Origin: a virus
Reading direction: 5' to 3' (one strand)
IMG/VR virus record: IMGVR_UViG_3300047444_000635
Location: 1-57,099 of that record
DNA length: 57,099 bases
Under the pieces are notes generated by a model, which was not told the DNA's origin, ran no database searches, and saw only the letters and a program-made list of their open reading frames with translations. The number at the start of each line of letters is the position of its first letter. Positions within the stretch are counted from its first letter, which is position 1. Below, in pieces: positions 36,084 through 45,736 of the stretch. The position numbers and the translations under genes were made by a program.

Positions 36084-39000
36084 GGCTGGGCCTGGAGTTC
36101 CCGGGCCTCGGCCGGATTGTCGGAGAACATCAGGTCGGCCAGATACATCCGGTCGGCCTTGCTGCTCTCAACCCCGCCGATCACCGACCGCTCGCGCTTA
36201 CGCTGCTCGGCCGGGGCCTTGATCAGCGCGCTCATCGGCTCGCGCTTGAGCTTCTGCTCGACGCGGGCGTCCTGCATGTCCTTCCACTTCGCCCGGATGT
36301 CCTGCAGCGTGCCGGTGTCCTGAGCCCTGGCCGCCTGGGCGTACTGGTTCTTCAAGGTGGCGACCCGTTCCTTGTAGAATTCCTCGGTGTCGTAGGCCGC
36401 CGATCGCCGGTCGGCCAGATTGACCAGGGTCCGCGGCCGCACGCCGATCGCCGTGTAGATGGCGTCCATGTTGCTGACCTCGTCGGGCGGCAGCAGCACG
36501 TCACCGCGCTTGCTGGTCAGCCCCTGGGTCTTGAGGCGGTACGCCTGCATGGCGTTGCCGATGCCGGTCGGCGCGATGCTCTCGGCGGCGCGCTCCCAAT
36601 CGCCCTGCTCCATGCCGAAGCCCCAGCCATCGTAGAGCTTGCCGAGCAGACCGCCCGACGGGCCGAGCATGAACTTGGCGAGGTTGCTGAACGCCTTGTC
36701 CTTGTCGCCCGACGGCATGTCGAGGTAGGGCGCGAGCGAGAACACGTTGCCCATCCCCATGCGATCGGAGGTGTCCATGCCCAGCAGGGCGTAGGGCGCA
36801 CCCTTGTAGAGGAAGTCCGACCACACGCTGCGCTTGGCCCCCTCGCCGCCCGCACCCAGCGCCTCGCGCATCTCCTCCTGCCAATCCTTCTTCTTGTTGG
36901 GGTCGATCAGGTTCTGGATCGTGCCGATGGCCGACCCCAGCAGCGCCGACCCGGGCAGGCCCATGATCCCGCCGATCGCGGCGAGGTGGGCGCTGAGGAA
37001 CGCGAGACCCTTCATCCCCTCGATCCGCTCCGCCCGCGTGGCGTCGCCTTTCAGGAACGCGCGGTGGAACTCCCGGCCGACCAGCCCGCCCATGATCAGC
37101 TGGAACTTGCGGAACTGCAGCATCACCTTGCCGACGTTCGTGTTGAACGGCCGCGGCGAATTGAAGCCGGAGTAGTCGCCGTGGGTGTCGTCGATCAGCT
37201 TGCCCGCGTAGGCCATCGCGTCCTCGCGCGACACCCCGTCCGCGAGCGCGGCGCGGAAGGCGGCCATGCCGGTGACGGCGCGGTTCATCACCTCGACCCG
37301 CTGCGGCATCAGGCGGAAGAACCGCGACGCCTTGTTGCTCCAGGCGGCCGGGAAGATGCCGCCGTTGGCCGCGTCCCAGCTATTGATCTCGGTCTGATAG
37401 CCTGCGTCGAGGTGGCCGTGCGCGGCGAGGTAGTGCATCAGGTCGGCGTCGGCGGGGGCCTTCGAGAAGTCGATCCGGTCCAGCAGGCCGGTGTCCTTGG
37501 TCATCTTCATGAAGTCGACGTACGCCTTGGTGGTCTCAGCGGTGGCGCGGGCGTAGCCGTACTTGCCAGCCAGGATCGGGTGGCTGATCAGCACCGCCTG
37601 GGTGGCGTTCTGCAGGTAGTAGAACGGCGACGACAGCAGGTTCCAGCCGGTCACCCCGTGGACGACCTTGTCGACCATCCGGTTGGACCGCCACGAGAGG
37701 TTGTTGACGTAGCGGGTCATGACCTCGTTGAACATCCGCTGCACCTCGGTGCGCTGCGCGTACGGGGTCTTGGAGACCTCGTCGCGCATGCCTTTCAGCG
37801 CCTTCTGCATCAGCGGATTGTTGGACATCGAGGCCACGTAGTTGGCCGTGGCGTTCCCGCGGGAGATGAACGCCTTCATCATGTCGGGGACCTCGCCGGT
37901 CTCCGGGTTCTTGGCCGAGATGCCCTCGCGCGCCATCTCGCCCTTGCGCGCCGAGGTCTCGCTGAGGGTGTGCAGATAGAGGTCAGTGGCCAGCCGGTGC
38001 AGACGCTGCGCCAGGACCGAGCCCTTGTCCGCCTCAAGGCCGATCGCCTCCTTCAACTGGCTGAACGAGATGTAGAGCTCTTTGCCGCCGATCGCGCCCT
38101 CGCTGACCTGATCGCGGGGGAACGCGTAGACACCGTCCTGGCCGAAGTGCTTGGCCACGTCGTCAGCCAGGGCGTGCGCCTCGCCCACCGTGTCGCGGAA
38201 GTCGACGTAGTGGTGCTTGGCGTCCGGCCGCAGGCGATCCATTGCCGCCTGATCCCCAGCCTTCTCAGCGGCGCGGTAGGTCGCGGACTTGCCGACCACG
38301 GCCCACCGGCCCTCGCGCTTGAGGGGCGTGTAAGGCAGGCCCTCCTGGGTGTCGAAGACCCGGGAGAAGTGGGCCAGCGCGCGGTCCTTCATCTTCTCCA
38401 GGGTCGCGCGGTCAGCGTCGGTCTTGGCCTCGGCGATCTGCGGGTCGTACTCGGAATTGATCACGCCGACCGTGGCTTGGTAGAGGTTGTTTCGGGCGTC
38501 GTAGTTGTGGCGGAAGACGTCCTTGATGACCTTCTGGGCCGCAGGCGTCATGGCGTTGAACCGCTCAGCCAGCTTCGCGTCGACCTCGGCCTTGGGCTGA
38601 TACTCCGGCTTGAAGCCCCACTTCCCGGCGAGCGTGCTGTCGTAGAGGAACTCGTTGACGCTGCCCTTGCCGTTGCTGCGCAGCTGGGCCGGGATCGACT
38701 GGTAGCTGTCCTTGACCCGCACCAGCCGCTCTTGGAAGTCGCGGGCGATCGCGTGACTGCGCGAGTGCAGATCGACCACCGCCTGCGCCGACGGCACATG
38801 CTTGGCCATCATCCGGGCGAGGTCCTTGGTGGTGGCCATCAGGACGTGGCCCTGCCGCAGCCAGTGGTCGCCGGTCACCTTGATACCGCGCGCAGCCCGG
38901 TCGACCGTCGTGCGCCGCTGCTCATCGACGGGACGGCTGCGCGCCTTGCTGTACTTGATCTCGGGCGCACCCGACGGGGCCTGCTTGTTGACGATCTTCT

Positions 39001-42000
39001 CGGACGCCCGAATGCCCTCATGCGTCCCGGGCGGGATGACGCGGCGCTGGTCGGACGACAGGTGCTGGCGCTCCTGGGTGTCGCGCGCCTCCACCTCTCC
39101 GGCCAGCAGCTGGTAGAGGTCGTACTTGAGGTCGTCGAAGTTGCCGTACTGCTTGAGGTCCTCCTTGGCCTTCTTGAACTCGCCCTCGGCCGCGACAACC
39201 TTGTCCTGCAGCTTGCCGATCACCACGGCCTCCGCAGCATGGTCGCGCTTCGGATAGCGCATGCCGAACAGTTCCTGCTGCAGCGCGTCCGCCTTGGCGC
39301 GGGCGGCGGCGCGATCCTCGCGCGGTCCCTGCCAGGAAGCATCATTGGCCTTCTGAAACTCAGCCTTGACCTTGTCGTAGTCGTCGGCGTGCTTCTCGAT
39401 GGCGGCCTTCCGCTCGTCCTCGAATTTCGTCCGTTGGTCGGACACCGCGGTCTTGGCGTCCCAGACCTTCTCGCCCGCCTTGTCGATCTCGGTCAGCTGC
39501 TTGGAGACCGGGCTCTCCTTGTCCTCGATCTCCATGACCCGGGCGAGCTTGCCCTCGAACACCGGCATCCCGAACCGCGACCCGGGTGGCTTCTTGTCCG
39601 CCATCAGGGCCGCGTGCTCCTCGTCGGTCTTGCGCTCGTAGTAGCTGCGCAGCTTGGCGAGGTTGGCGTCCTTGGTCAGCCGCATGCTTTCAGGACTGCC
39701 GCCGCGGGCAAAGCCCTCGATGCCCTGCACGGCATGCTGCACCTCGTGGAGCAGGATGCTCATGGGATCGGAGGCGTGCGGGGTGATGTTGAGGGTCTTG
39801 GTGTCCTCGTTGTACCAGCCCTGCGTCGACTTCCAGATGTCGAACAGGCTCGGCCGCTTGGTGACCGTGACGTCCTTGAGTTCGGGGTAGGCGGCGAACA
39901 GTTCCGGGTGGTCGAGCACGTCGCCCAGCTTCATCGCATGGGTCTCGCCGATCGACTTGCTCTCCGGCCAGTCGGCGAAGGGCTTCTTGAAGTGGGCGCG
40001 GCTGTCATCGAGCTCGAACTTCATCATCCCGTCGGCTTCGTCGCGGTGCCATCCGAACTTCTGCCGGGCAAGTTCCTTGTCCTGTTCGAGGATCGACTTG
40101 GTCATCCGATCCTGATCGGCTGTCCGGGCGTTGCGACCGGCCAGCATGGCCTTGCTGGTCGTGCCTTCGCCCTTCGCCTCCGCGCCGCGCCGCCCGATGC
40201 GGCCGCTCTCGATGTCGCGCATGACGCTCTCGGCGTCCTTGTAGCCCGACCGGGTCAGGGCGCGGTGCATGGCCACGAAGAACGCCTTGATCTTGGCCAT
40301 CAGCTGCTTGGAGAACGGCAGGCCCGCCTGATCGCTGTGCCGCCGCGCCCAGTCGGAGAACTTCTCGGCGACGGCTTCCTCCATGCGCTCGTCTTCGCTG
40401 AGGTGGCCGTAGGCTTCGTGGACCCAGTCCATCAGGTGCTTGTCGCCCTTGGCCATGTTGACCAGGGCCTCCCACTCCTTGGGGGAGAACAGGCCCATCT
40501 CGCGTAGCGCGTGGACGCTCTCGTGGCTCAGGGTCTTGAGCGGGTCCTCAGCGTTGTGGGCGATCTCGATGACGTGGCTGAACCCGTCCCCGCCAGGATG
40601 GAACGCGCCTTCGGTATCGCCGCCGTGCTCGGCCAGGGCCTCCATCGACGAGGTGATCAGGCGGACGTTGTGCAGGCCCATCTTATCGAGCTCGGCGCGC
40701 AGGGTGGCGTGCAGCTGGCGTAGGCTGGAGCGGGCGCGGATGCGCTCCTGCTCGCGCCGCACCGCCAGCTTCGGACCCTTGCCGGTCGCCGCGGCGCGGG
40801 CGGACTGCGCCTGGGCCAGCATCTCGTGCAGGTCCTTCACCGAGAACTTGTCGACGCTCTCCTTGCCGAGGTTCTCCTGGGCCTCCTCGGCGATGTTCAG
40901 CTGCTGCGCCTGCTGGGCGGTGATGGTCTTGCCGACCTCGTCGTCCACCGTCTTGAGGAACGCGTCGCGATCGGAGCGCGTCTTCTCCTCGGCCCGGGCC
41001 TTCATGATGTCGGCGGCCGAGACCGTCTTCTTCGGGGCGGCCTTGGCCTTCGATACAGCCTTGGCCTTCTCCGCTGCAGGCGGCGCGGCCTTCTTGGTCG
41101 GAGCCTTCTTGACGGCCGCGGCCTTCTTCGCCGGGGCTTCGGGCTTGGGCGCTTTGGCCTGGGCCTCGCGCTCCTGATGGGCCTGCTCCTCCTTGACGAA
41201 ATTCCGACCGTTCTCGAACCACGCCTTGAGCGAAGGCCGGGTCGGCACCGGGGTGTCCACGTCGCCCAGCGCCTGATGCGCGCCCTGCAGGAACCAGTTG
41301 CTCTCGCTCGACCCAAGCTTCTCGGCGTGCGCCTCGGCGCGCTGGCGGATGTTCTGCGGAATGGCCTCGGCGGGCGCGGGCGCAGGCGCGGGCTCGACAG
41401 GCGCAGCGGCAGGCTGGGCGGCCGCAACCGGCTCCGGCTGCGGCTGCGGCTCAACGCGCTCCTTGACGCCCAGGGTCGTGTCCTGGGTTTCCCCTGGCGG
41501 CATGGTGCGTTCGGCTTCCGCGCGCTGTGCGTCGGTCGCAGCGCGATCAGCCGCGGTACGGCGGAAGTTCTCCTCCGACCGGAGCCGCATCTCTTCCTCG
41601 GCGGTGAGGTCCGGCGACAGCCCGATGGACTGCAGGTGGTCTTGGAACGACTGCCGGGGATTGTGGTCGGCCTCGTTGCCCAGCACGCGTCCCATTACGC
41701 GGCCCCGCTCGGCCCGCTCGGCGGCCGACTGCGCGGCGGCGACGGCAGGCGCTTCACCCTGGGTCCTGGCGGACTTGGCGTTGGCCTCCTCCATCCGCAG
41801 CTGGTCGGCGAGGGACGTATCGGCGGCACGCGGCAGGTCGGGGTTCGGGTTGTAGTCCGGCTCGCCGGGCATGGTCGGCCGCCGCCCGAACGGCGCTTTC
41901 TCCGGCTCGGTGATGAGGTTGACGCCCGGCCCGGCTGTCGGGGCTGTCGGGGCTGTCGGGGCTGTCGGCAGGACCTCGGTGTTGTCCGACGTGGCGCGCT

Positions 42001-43774
42001 GGCGCTCCACGCGGTGCATGGCGTCCGTGGCCGCCTCTAGGATGCGTTCCTGCTTCGCCAGGGCCTGATGCTGCTTCTCGACCTCGACCGGGCCGACGGT
42101 CTTCTCCTTGTCGGCCAGGGTCTGCAGCGACTTGTCGAGCTTCTCACGCTCGGCCGTCAGGGCGGCCTGGGCTTCGTCGCCACCCTTGGACACCGCCTGC
42201 GCCAGCCGCGAGACCTGCGAGGTGACCGGGGCAGGCTCCTTGGTCTCGGGGTCCATCGCCTCGCTGCGGATGTGCGCCAGGATGCCCTTGATGGTGTCGT
42301 CGAACTGGGGCGGCGCTTCGTCTTCGGACGGCGTGGCGATCCCGCCCTCGTTGAGGTCGTCAATCCCCATCGCCTTCATGACCTTGACCGGGTAGTCAGC
42401 CGATCGCGGGTTGCCCTCGGCGCGGACCTGATCGAGGAACGCCTTCGGATTGGCGGGGTCGTAGCCGAACCGGCGCACCCAGCTGCGGACGTTTCCAGCG
42501 CCTGCGTTGTAGGCCGTGACCGCCAGGAACTTGTCGCCGCCGAACTCGCGGCTCAGTTCGTTCAGGTGCTCCTGGGCGATCTGCGTGTTGAAGGCGTCGT
42601 CGTGCAGCAGCCGGTCGTCGCTGTAGTCCAGGCCCAGCCGGGCGGCCACCTGACGACCCGTCGCGGGCATGACCTGATTGAGGCCCAGCGCTCCGTCGGG
42701 GGAGACCAGCCCGGACTTGCCGTGGGTCTCGGTGGTCATGATCCCGGTGTGCAGGATGTGCTGCAGGTCCGGGTTCTGCGCGCCCAGGCGGCGCGGCTCG
42801 CCGGGAGGCTGCGGTTCGTCCGGGGCAGGCAAGGCCAGTTGGCCACGCGTCTCAGGCGGCGGCTCCTCGGATTGGTCGTTGGCGGCGAGCGGGCCTTCAC
42901 GCGGCGACAGCGCATGCGATACCCCGTGGATCGTGCCGCCCGCCACCGCACCAGTCAGCGCCGAGATAGCGGCGTCGCTCTGCGCCTCTGGCCCGGTCAG
43001 GTCCTGATGCGCGCCTGCCCGAGCGAGCTCGGTCTGGGCGGTCATCGCGCCTGCACCCGTCGCCGCGCCGGTCGCCACCTGACGGACAATCCCGCCTGCG
43101 CCTTTCTTGAGCGTGCCCGTCGCCAGCTTGCTGGCGAACATCTCGCCGGGTGACAGCAGGTCGATCGCAGCGCCGGTCGCCGCGGCCACCGCGGCCCCTA
43201 GCTTATCGTCGACACCGGTCTGCTTCTGGGTCTCACGGATGTTGCCGTACTGCTGACCGAAGTCCGGGATGAACTGGCCGACCCGACTGCCGATCGCCGC
43301 GCCCGCCGCAACCCCAGGCGGTCCGCCCTCCACACCTAGCGCTCCACCGATCACCGATCCGATCGTGCTGCCGCCCAGGTTCAGCCCGATCTGGGGAGCC
43401 ATCGAGCCCGCCGTCTCCTTGGCGAACTGACCTGGGTCCTTCAAGGCCCCCGCGACGTCGGTGACCTGCGCGGGGTTCTCCTCGACCAGTTTCTGACCGA
43501 ACTCGGTGACGCCTTGGGTCGGCAGGCCGACGTCTTCCAGCCCCGTGCTGATCCCGGAGATGATCCCGCCGACACCGCGTTTCACACTGGACATGATCCC
43601 GGGCGGAGGGGGCGGCGGACCAGCGGGCTCCTCGTCCTTCTTGAACGGGTCGAAGTCGAAGCCCGCGTCCTTCCACTTCGTCGGAGCACCGGCGTCGACC
43701 ATCGAGCCAGGAGTGGGCGCACCCGGAGGCGGGTTGAACGGGTCGTAGTCAAATTTGGCCGGGGTCCCCGCCAT
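36080..43774 (-). CDS. 2564-residue internal virion protein with transglycosylase and two HExxH motifs
   Basis: It starts next to the stop of the preceding gene. Residues 60-290 are Gly/Ala-rich and may insert into membranes. Residues about 335-475 are an SLT-type lytic transglycosylase (catalytic E349 in TTETHGKSG, GALGLNQVMPAT, AYNAGAGNVRSW). A long charged, coiled-coil and Pro/Ala/Lys-rich section follows. HESVH (1084-1088) and HEVQH (1343-1347) are zincin-type motifs, the second inside a region typical of large polyvalent phage proteins. The C-terminal third has membrane-like segments (GWNLLSSPFYYLQNATQAVL, AAIGGIMGLPGSALLG). Such proteins are packed in the head and ejected with the DNA to breach the cell wall and act in the host. 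Confidence 0.9.
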   Translation of the reverse strand: MAGTPAKFDYDPFNPPPGAPTPGSMVDAGAPTKWKDAGFDFDPFKKDEEPAGPPPPPPGIMSSVKRGVGGIISGISTGLEDVGLPTQGVTEFGQKLVEENPAQVTDVAGALKDPGQFAKETAGSMAPQIGLNLGGSTIGSVIGGALGVEGGPPGVAAGAAIGSRVGQFIPDFGQQYGNIRETQKQTGVDDKLGAAVAAATGAAIDLLSPGEMFASKLATGTLKKGAGGIVRQVATGAATGAGAMTAQTELARAGAHQDLTGPEAQSDAAISALTGAVAGGTIHGVSHALSPREGPLAANDQSEEPPPETRGQLALPAPDEPQPPGEPRRLGAQNPDLQHILHTGIMTTETHGKSGLVSPDGALGLNQVMPATGRQVAARLGLDYSDDRLLHDDAFNTQIAQEHLNELSREFGGDKFLAVTAYNAGAGNVRSWVRRFGYDPANPKAFLDQVRAEGNPRSADYPVKVMKAMGIDDLNEGGIATPSEDEAPPQFDDTIKGILAHIRSEAMDPETKEPAPVTSQVSRLAQAVSKGGDEAQAALTAEREKLDKSLQTLADKEKTVGPVEVEKQHQALAKQERILEAATDAMHRVERQRATSDNTEVLPTAPTAPTAPTAGPGVNLITEPEKAPFGRRPTMPGEPDYNPNPDLPRAADTSLADQLRMEEANAKSARTQGEAPAVAAAQSAAERAERGRVMGRVLGNEADHNPRQSFQDHLQSIGLSPDLTAEEEMRLRSEENFRRTAADRAATDAQRAEAERTMPPGETQDTTLGVKERVEPQPQPEPVAAAQPAAAPVEPAPAPAPAEAIPQNIRQRAEAHAEKLGSSESNWFLQGAHQALGDVDTPVPTRPSLKAWFENGRNFVKEEQAHQEREAQAKAPKPEAPAKKAAAVKKAPTKKAAPPAAEKAKAVSKAKAAPKKTVSAADIMKARAEEKTRSDRDAFLKTVDDEVGKTITAQQAQQLNIAEEAQENLGKESVDKFSVKDLHEMLAQAQSARAAATGKGPKLAVRREQERIRARSSLRQLHATLRAELDKMGLHNVRLITSSMEALAEHGGDTEGAFHPGGDGFSHVIEIAHNAEDPLKTLSHESVHALREMGLFSPKEWEALVNMAKGDKHLMDWVHEAYGHLSEDERMEEAVAEKFSDWARRHSDQAGLPFSKQLMAKIKAFFVAMHRALTRSGYKDAESVMRDIESGRIGRRGAEAKGEGTTSKAMLAGRNARTADQDRMTKSILEQDKELARQKFGWHRDEADGMMKFELDDSRAHFKKPFADWPESKSIGETHAMKLGDVLDHPELFAAYPELKDVTVTKRPSLFDIWKSTQGWYNEDTKTLNITPHASDPMSILLHEVQHAVQGIEGFARGGSPESMRLTKDANLAKLRSYYERKTDEEHAALMADKKPPGSRFGMPVFEGKLARVMEIEDKESPVSKQLTEIDKAGEKVWDAKTAVSDQRTKFEDERKAAIEKHADDYDKVKAEFQKANDASWQGPREDRAAARAKADALQQELFGMRYPKRDHAAEAVVIGKLQDKVVAAEGEFKKAKEDLKQYGNFDDLKYDLYQLLAGEVEARDTQERQHLSSDQRRVIPPGTHEGIRASEKIVNKQAPSGAPEIKYSKARSRPVDEQRRTTVDRAARGIKVTGDHWLRQGHVLMATTKDLARMMAKHVPSAQAVVDLHSRSHAIARDFQERLVRVKDSYQSIPAQLRSNGKGSVNEFLYDSTLAGKWGFKPEYQPKAEVDAKLAERFNAMTPAAQKVIKDVFRHNYDARNNLYQATVGVINSEYDPQIAEAKTDADRATLEKMKDRALAHFSRVFDTQEGLPYTPLKREGRWAVVGKSATYRAAEKAGDQAAMDRLRPDAKHHYVDFRDTVGEAHALADDVAKHFGQDGVYAFPRDQVSEGAIGGKELYISFSQLKEAIGLEADKGSVLAQRLHRLATDLYLHTLSETSARKGEMAREGISAKNPETGEVPDMMKAFISRGNATANYVASMSNNPLMQKALKGMRDEVSKTPYAQRTEVQRMFNEVMTRYVNNLSWRSNRMVDKVVHGVTGWNLLSSPFYYLQNATQAVLISHPILAGKYGYARATAETTKAYVDFMKMTKDTGLLDRIDFSKAPADADLMHYLAAHGHLDAGYQTEINSWDAANGGIFPAAWSNKASRFFRLMPQRVEVMNRAVTGMAAFRAALADGVSREDAMAYAGKLIDDTHGDYSGFNSPRPFNTNVGKVMLQFRKFQLIMGGLVGREFHRAFLKGDATRAERIEGMKGLAFLSAHLAAIGGIMGLPGSALLGSAIGTIQNLIDPNKKKDWQEEMREALGAGGEGAKRSVWSDFLYKGAPYALLGMDTSDRMGMGNVFSLAPYLDMPSGDKDKAFSNLAKFMLGPSGGLLGKLYDGWGFGMEQGDWERAAESIAPTGIGNAMQAYRLKTQGLTSKRGDVLLPPDEVSNMDAIYTAIGVRPRTLVNLADRRSAAYDTEEFYKERVATLKNQYAQAARAQDTGTLQDIRAKWKDMQDARVEQKLKREPMSALIKAPAEQRKRERSVIGGVESSKADRMYLADLMFSDNPAEARELQAQP

Positions 43775-45736
43775 CTAGCGACCTGCTTGCGGCTTGCCAC
43801 CTGCGGCGATGACAGCTTGCTGTCGGGTGTACTCGGCCACGCGCGAGCGCGCAGCCCCTGCGACCATGCTGTCGAGGCCGCTCGCACTCGAGCCCTTTGG
43901 ACGGCTGTCGAAACGCTGGAGCAGGGCGAGGTCCTGGGCATGCTTGGCCGCGCGTCCTGGCGCGGAGATGTACCCTTGCGCGGTCTTCACGTTGATCTCG
44001 GGCTGGGTCAGCGGCTTGGCGGGCGCAGCCGGGGCCGCGGGCTTTGGCGCGGCGGCAGGCGCAGCGGGTGCAGCAGGTGCAGCGGCGGCAGGCTTGGCAG
44101 GCGGGCCACCGCCTAGGCCAATCCCACGGACACCCTTCCCGCCCCTGCCCCCTGGAGCCCCCGCAGCCGGAGCCGCGTGGCCGTAAATCTCGGGGTACTC
44201 CGCACGTCCGGCCTGAGCCGCCTCGTCGAACTTGTCGAACGACATGACCTTGCCGTTCTTCATCTGCAGCGCGTAGTGCGGCACCCCGTTGATCGGCGCG
44301 ACCGCGATCTTGTTGGCCTGAACCAGCTTGTCCTTGGCGATCGCAGCTTGGTACTGGTCGCCCATCTGATCGGCCATGTTGACCGGCGTCCGCAGGGCGA
44401 CCCCGTTCTTCTCGTCGTAGCTCTGGGTCGAGGTCATCAGGTGCGGATGCAGCTGCACCTGATACTGCGCCGCAGCCGCCCACTCGGCAGGGTGCAGCAC
44501 CCGGTTGTCGGGGTTCGCCAGGAACTTGTCGGTGTCGTAGGCGCGCTGCCAGTCGATGTCCTCGTGCGCCGACTTGATCCCCTCGCGCTTGTTGCGGGCG
44601 TCGAGCTCCTTGGCCTGGGACGTCAGCATGGTGCTCTCGGCCGCCGCCCGCTGGATGTTCGACGACGCCGTCAGCTGCTCGCGGGCCTCCTTCTGGACGT
44701 TCATCGCCAGCGTGATCCCAGCTGTGGGATCGCTGTCCATCGCCGTCTTAGCCCCGGCCATCAGCGCCAGCCGGGACGGGTACTTGTCGATCAGCTTTCC
44801 GTTGTGGTCGAAAATCCCGTACTCGCCGTTGATCTCCTTCACCTCGCGCGGCGCACCCGACGCCTCAGTCAGCACGTTGCTCATCTCGGCAGGCGAGGCG
44901 AACTGCAGGTCCTTGATGGTGCCGTTGACGTGGGCCTGCGCCGCCTTCTGGGTGGCCTCCATCGCGGCGGGGTAGTTGCGCTGGGCGTTGTAGATTTGCG
45001 CCTGCCGCAGGTACTGCTGCTCCTCGCTCGTGTCCCTGGCCCGACCGACGCGCGTGTTGGACCCACCCGGCGCTGTCGACGCGGGGTAGCCGTCCTTACG
45101 GGACGGCTCGTGGAAGTCGGACGGCAGACCTGACGATGCGGCGGCCTCGGCACCGGGATGCCCAGGGGGTGTGGCCGGACCCGCAGGCGCACCGGCTGCA
45201 GCCGCGGCGGGGCTCGGCGCGGCAGGGGCGGCAGGGGCGGCAGGGGCGGCAGGGGCGGCAGGGGGCTCCGTCGTAGGAGGAGTGATCCCCAGGCTGGTCG
45301 GGGCCGTCTGCAGCGGGATCGGCGTCGTGCCGTCAGGCGGCTGCATATCCGCACCGACCGGCGTCGCGCCGGTGATGCCGACCCTAGCGGGCGGGGTCGG
45401 CGGACCACCCGGGACGCCCGCCGCCGCGGCGATATTGTCGCGCATGCCGGGATGGAAGATCGCGCTCAGGCGATCCATAGGCGACATGTTGTTGACGGCG
45501 TTACGCCCGGCCACCTTCTGCGCGTGAGCCGCGGCGATGTCAGAGACGTTTGCCCCCGGAGGTGCGTTGGCGATCTGGGCGGCCAAGTCCTCGCGGTCGG
45601 CCTGATCCTGAGCTTGCGTGTTCTTTAGGGTTTGGGCGTCAGTCTCGGCCTGCCGCGCACGAATTTCGCTTTCGGCCTGGATGCCTTTCGCCACGCCACC
45701 CGCTGCGTAGCCCAGGTTTGTGAGAAACCCGGCCAT
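43775..45736 (-). CDS. Internal virion-type protein with Pro/Ala-rich linkers
   Basis: 653 residues. The start MAGFLTNLGYAAGGVAKGIQ is typical of internal core or DNA-ejection proteins, followed by a helical region. Long Pro/Ala/Gly linkers at about 110-190 and 540-580 (tandem APAAP units) flank a helical centre (REQLTASSNIQRAAAESTML, DIDWQRAYDTDKFL). It has no enzyme motif. Its position between the giant protein and the S74 protein suggests part of the ejectosome. It is coupled to the upstream gene by one shared base. Confidence 0.7.
   Translation of the reverse strand: MAGFLTNLGYAAGGVAKGIQAESEIRARQAETDAQTLKNTQAQDQADREDLAAQIANAPPGANVSDIAAAHAQKVAGRNAVNNMSPMDRLSAIFHPGMRDNIAAAAGVPGGPPTPPARVGITGATPVGADMQPPDGTTPIPLQTAPTSLGITPPTTEPPAAPAAPAAPAAPAAPSPAAAAAGAPAGPATPPGHPGAEAAASSGLPSDFHEPSRKDGYPASTAPGGSNTRVGRARDTSEEQQYLRQAQIYNAQRNYPAAMEATQKAAQAHVNGTIKDLQFASPAEMSNVLTEASGAPREVKEINGEYGIFDHNGKLIDKYPSRLALMAGAKTAMDSDPTAGITLAMNVQKEAREQLTASSNIQRAAAESTMLTSQAKELDARNKREGIKSAHEDIDWQRAYDTDKFLANPDNRVLHPAEWAAAAQYQVQLHPHLMTSTQSYDEKNGVALRTPVNMADQMGDQYQAAIAKDKLVQANKIAVAPINGVPHYALQMKNGKVMSFDKFDEAAQAGRAEYPEIYGHAAPAAGAPGGRGGKGVRGIGLGGGPPAKPAAAAPAAPAAPAAAPKPAAPAAPAKPLTQPEINVKTAQGYISAPGRAAKHAQDLALLQRFDSRPKGSSASGLDSMVAGAARSRVAEYTRQQAVIAAGGKPQAGR

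Noticed and set aside
36986-40507. An 1173-codon plus-strand open frame opposite the giant virion gene
   Set aside because: Its translation is Leu/Val/Gly/Arg-rich without domains, lies wholly antisense to a well-supported gene, and is the usual G+C-driven shadow of a C-ending codon bias.
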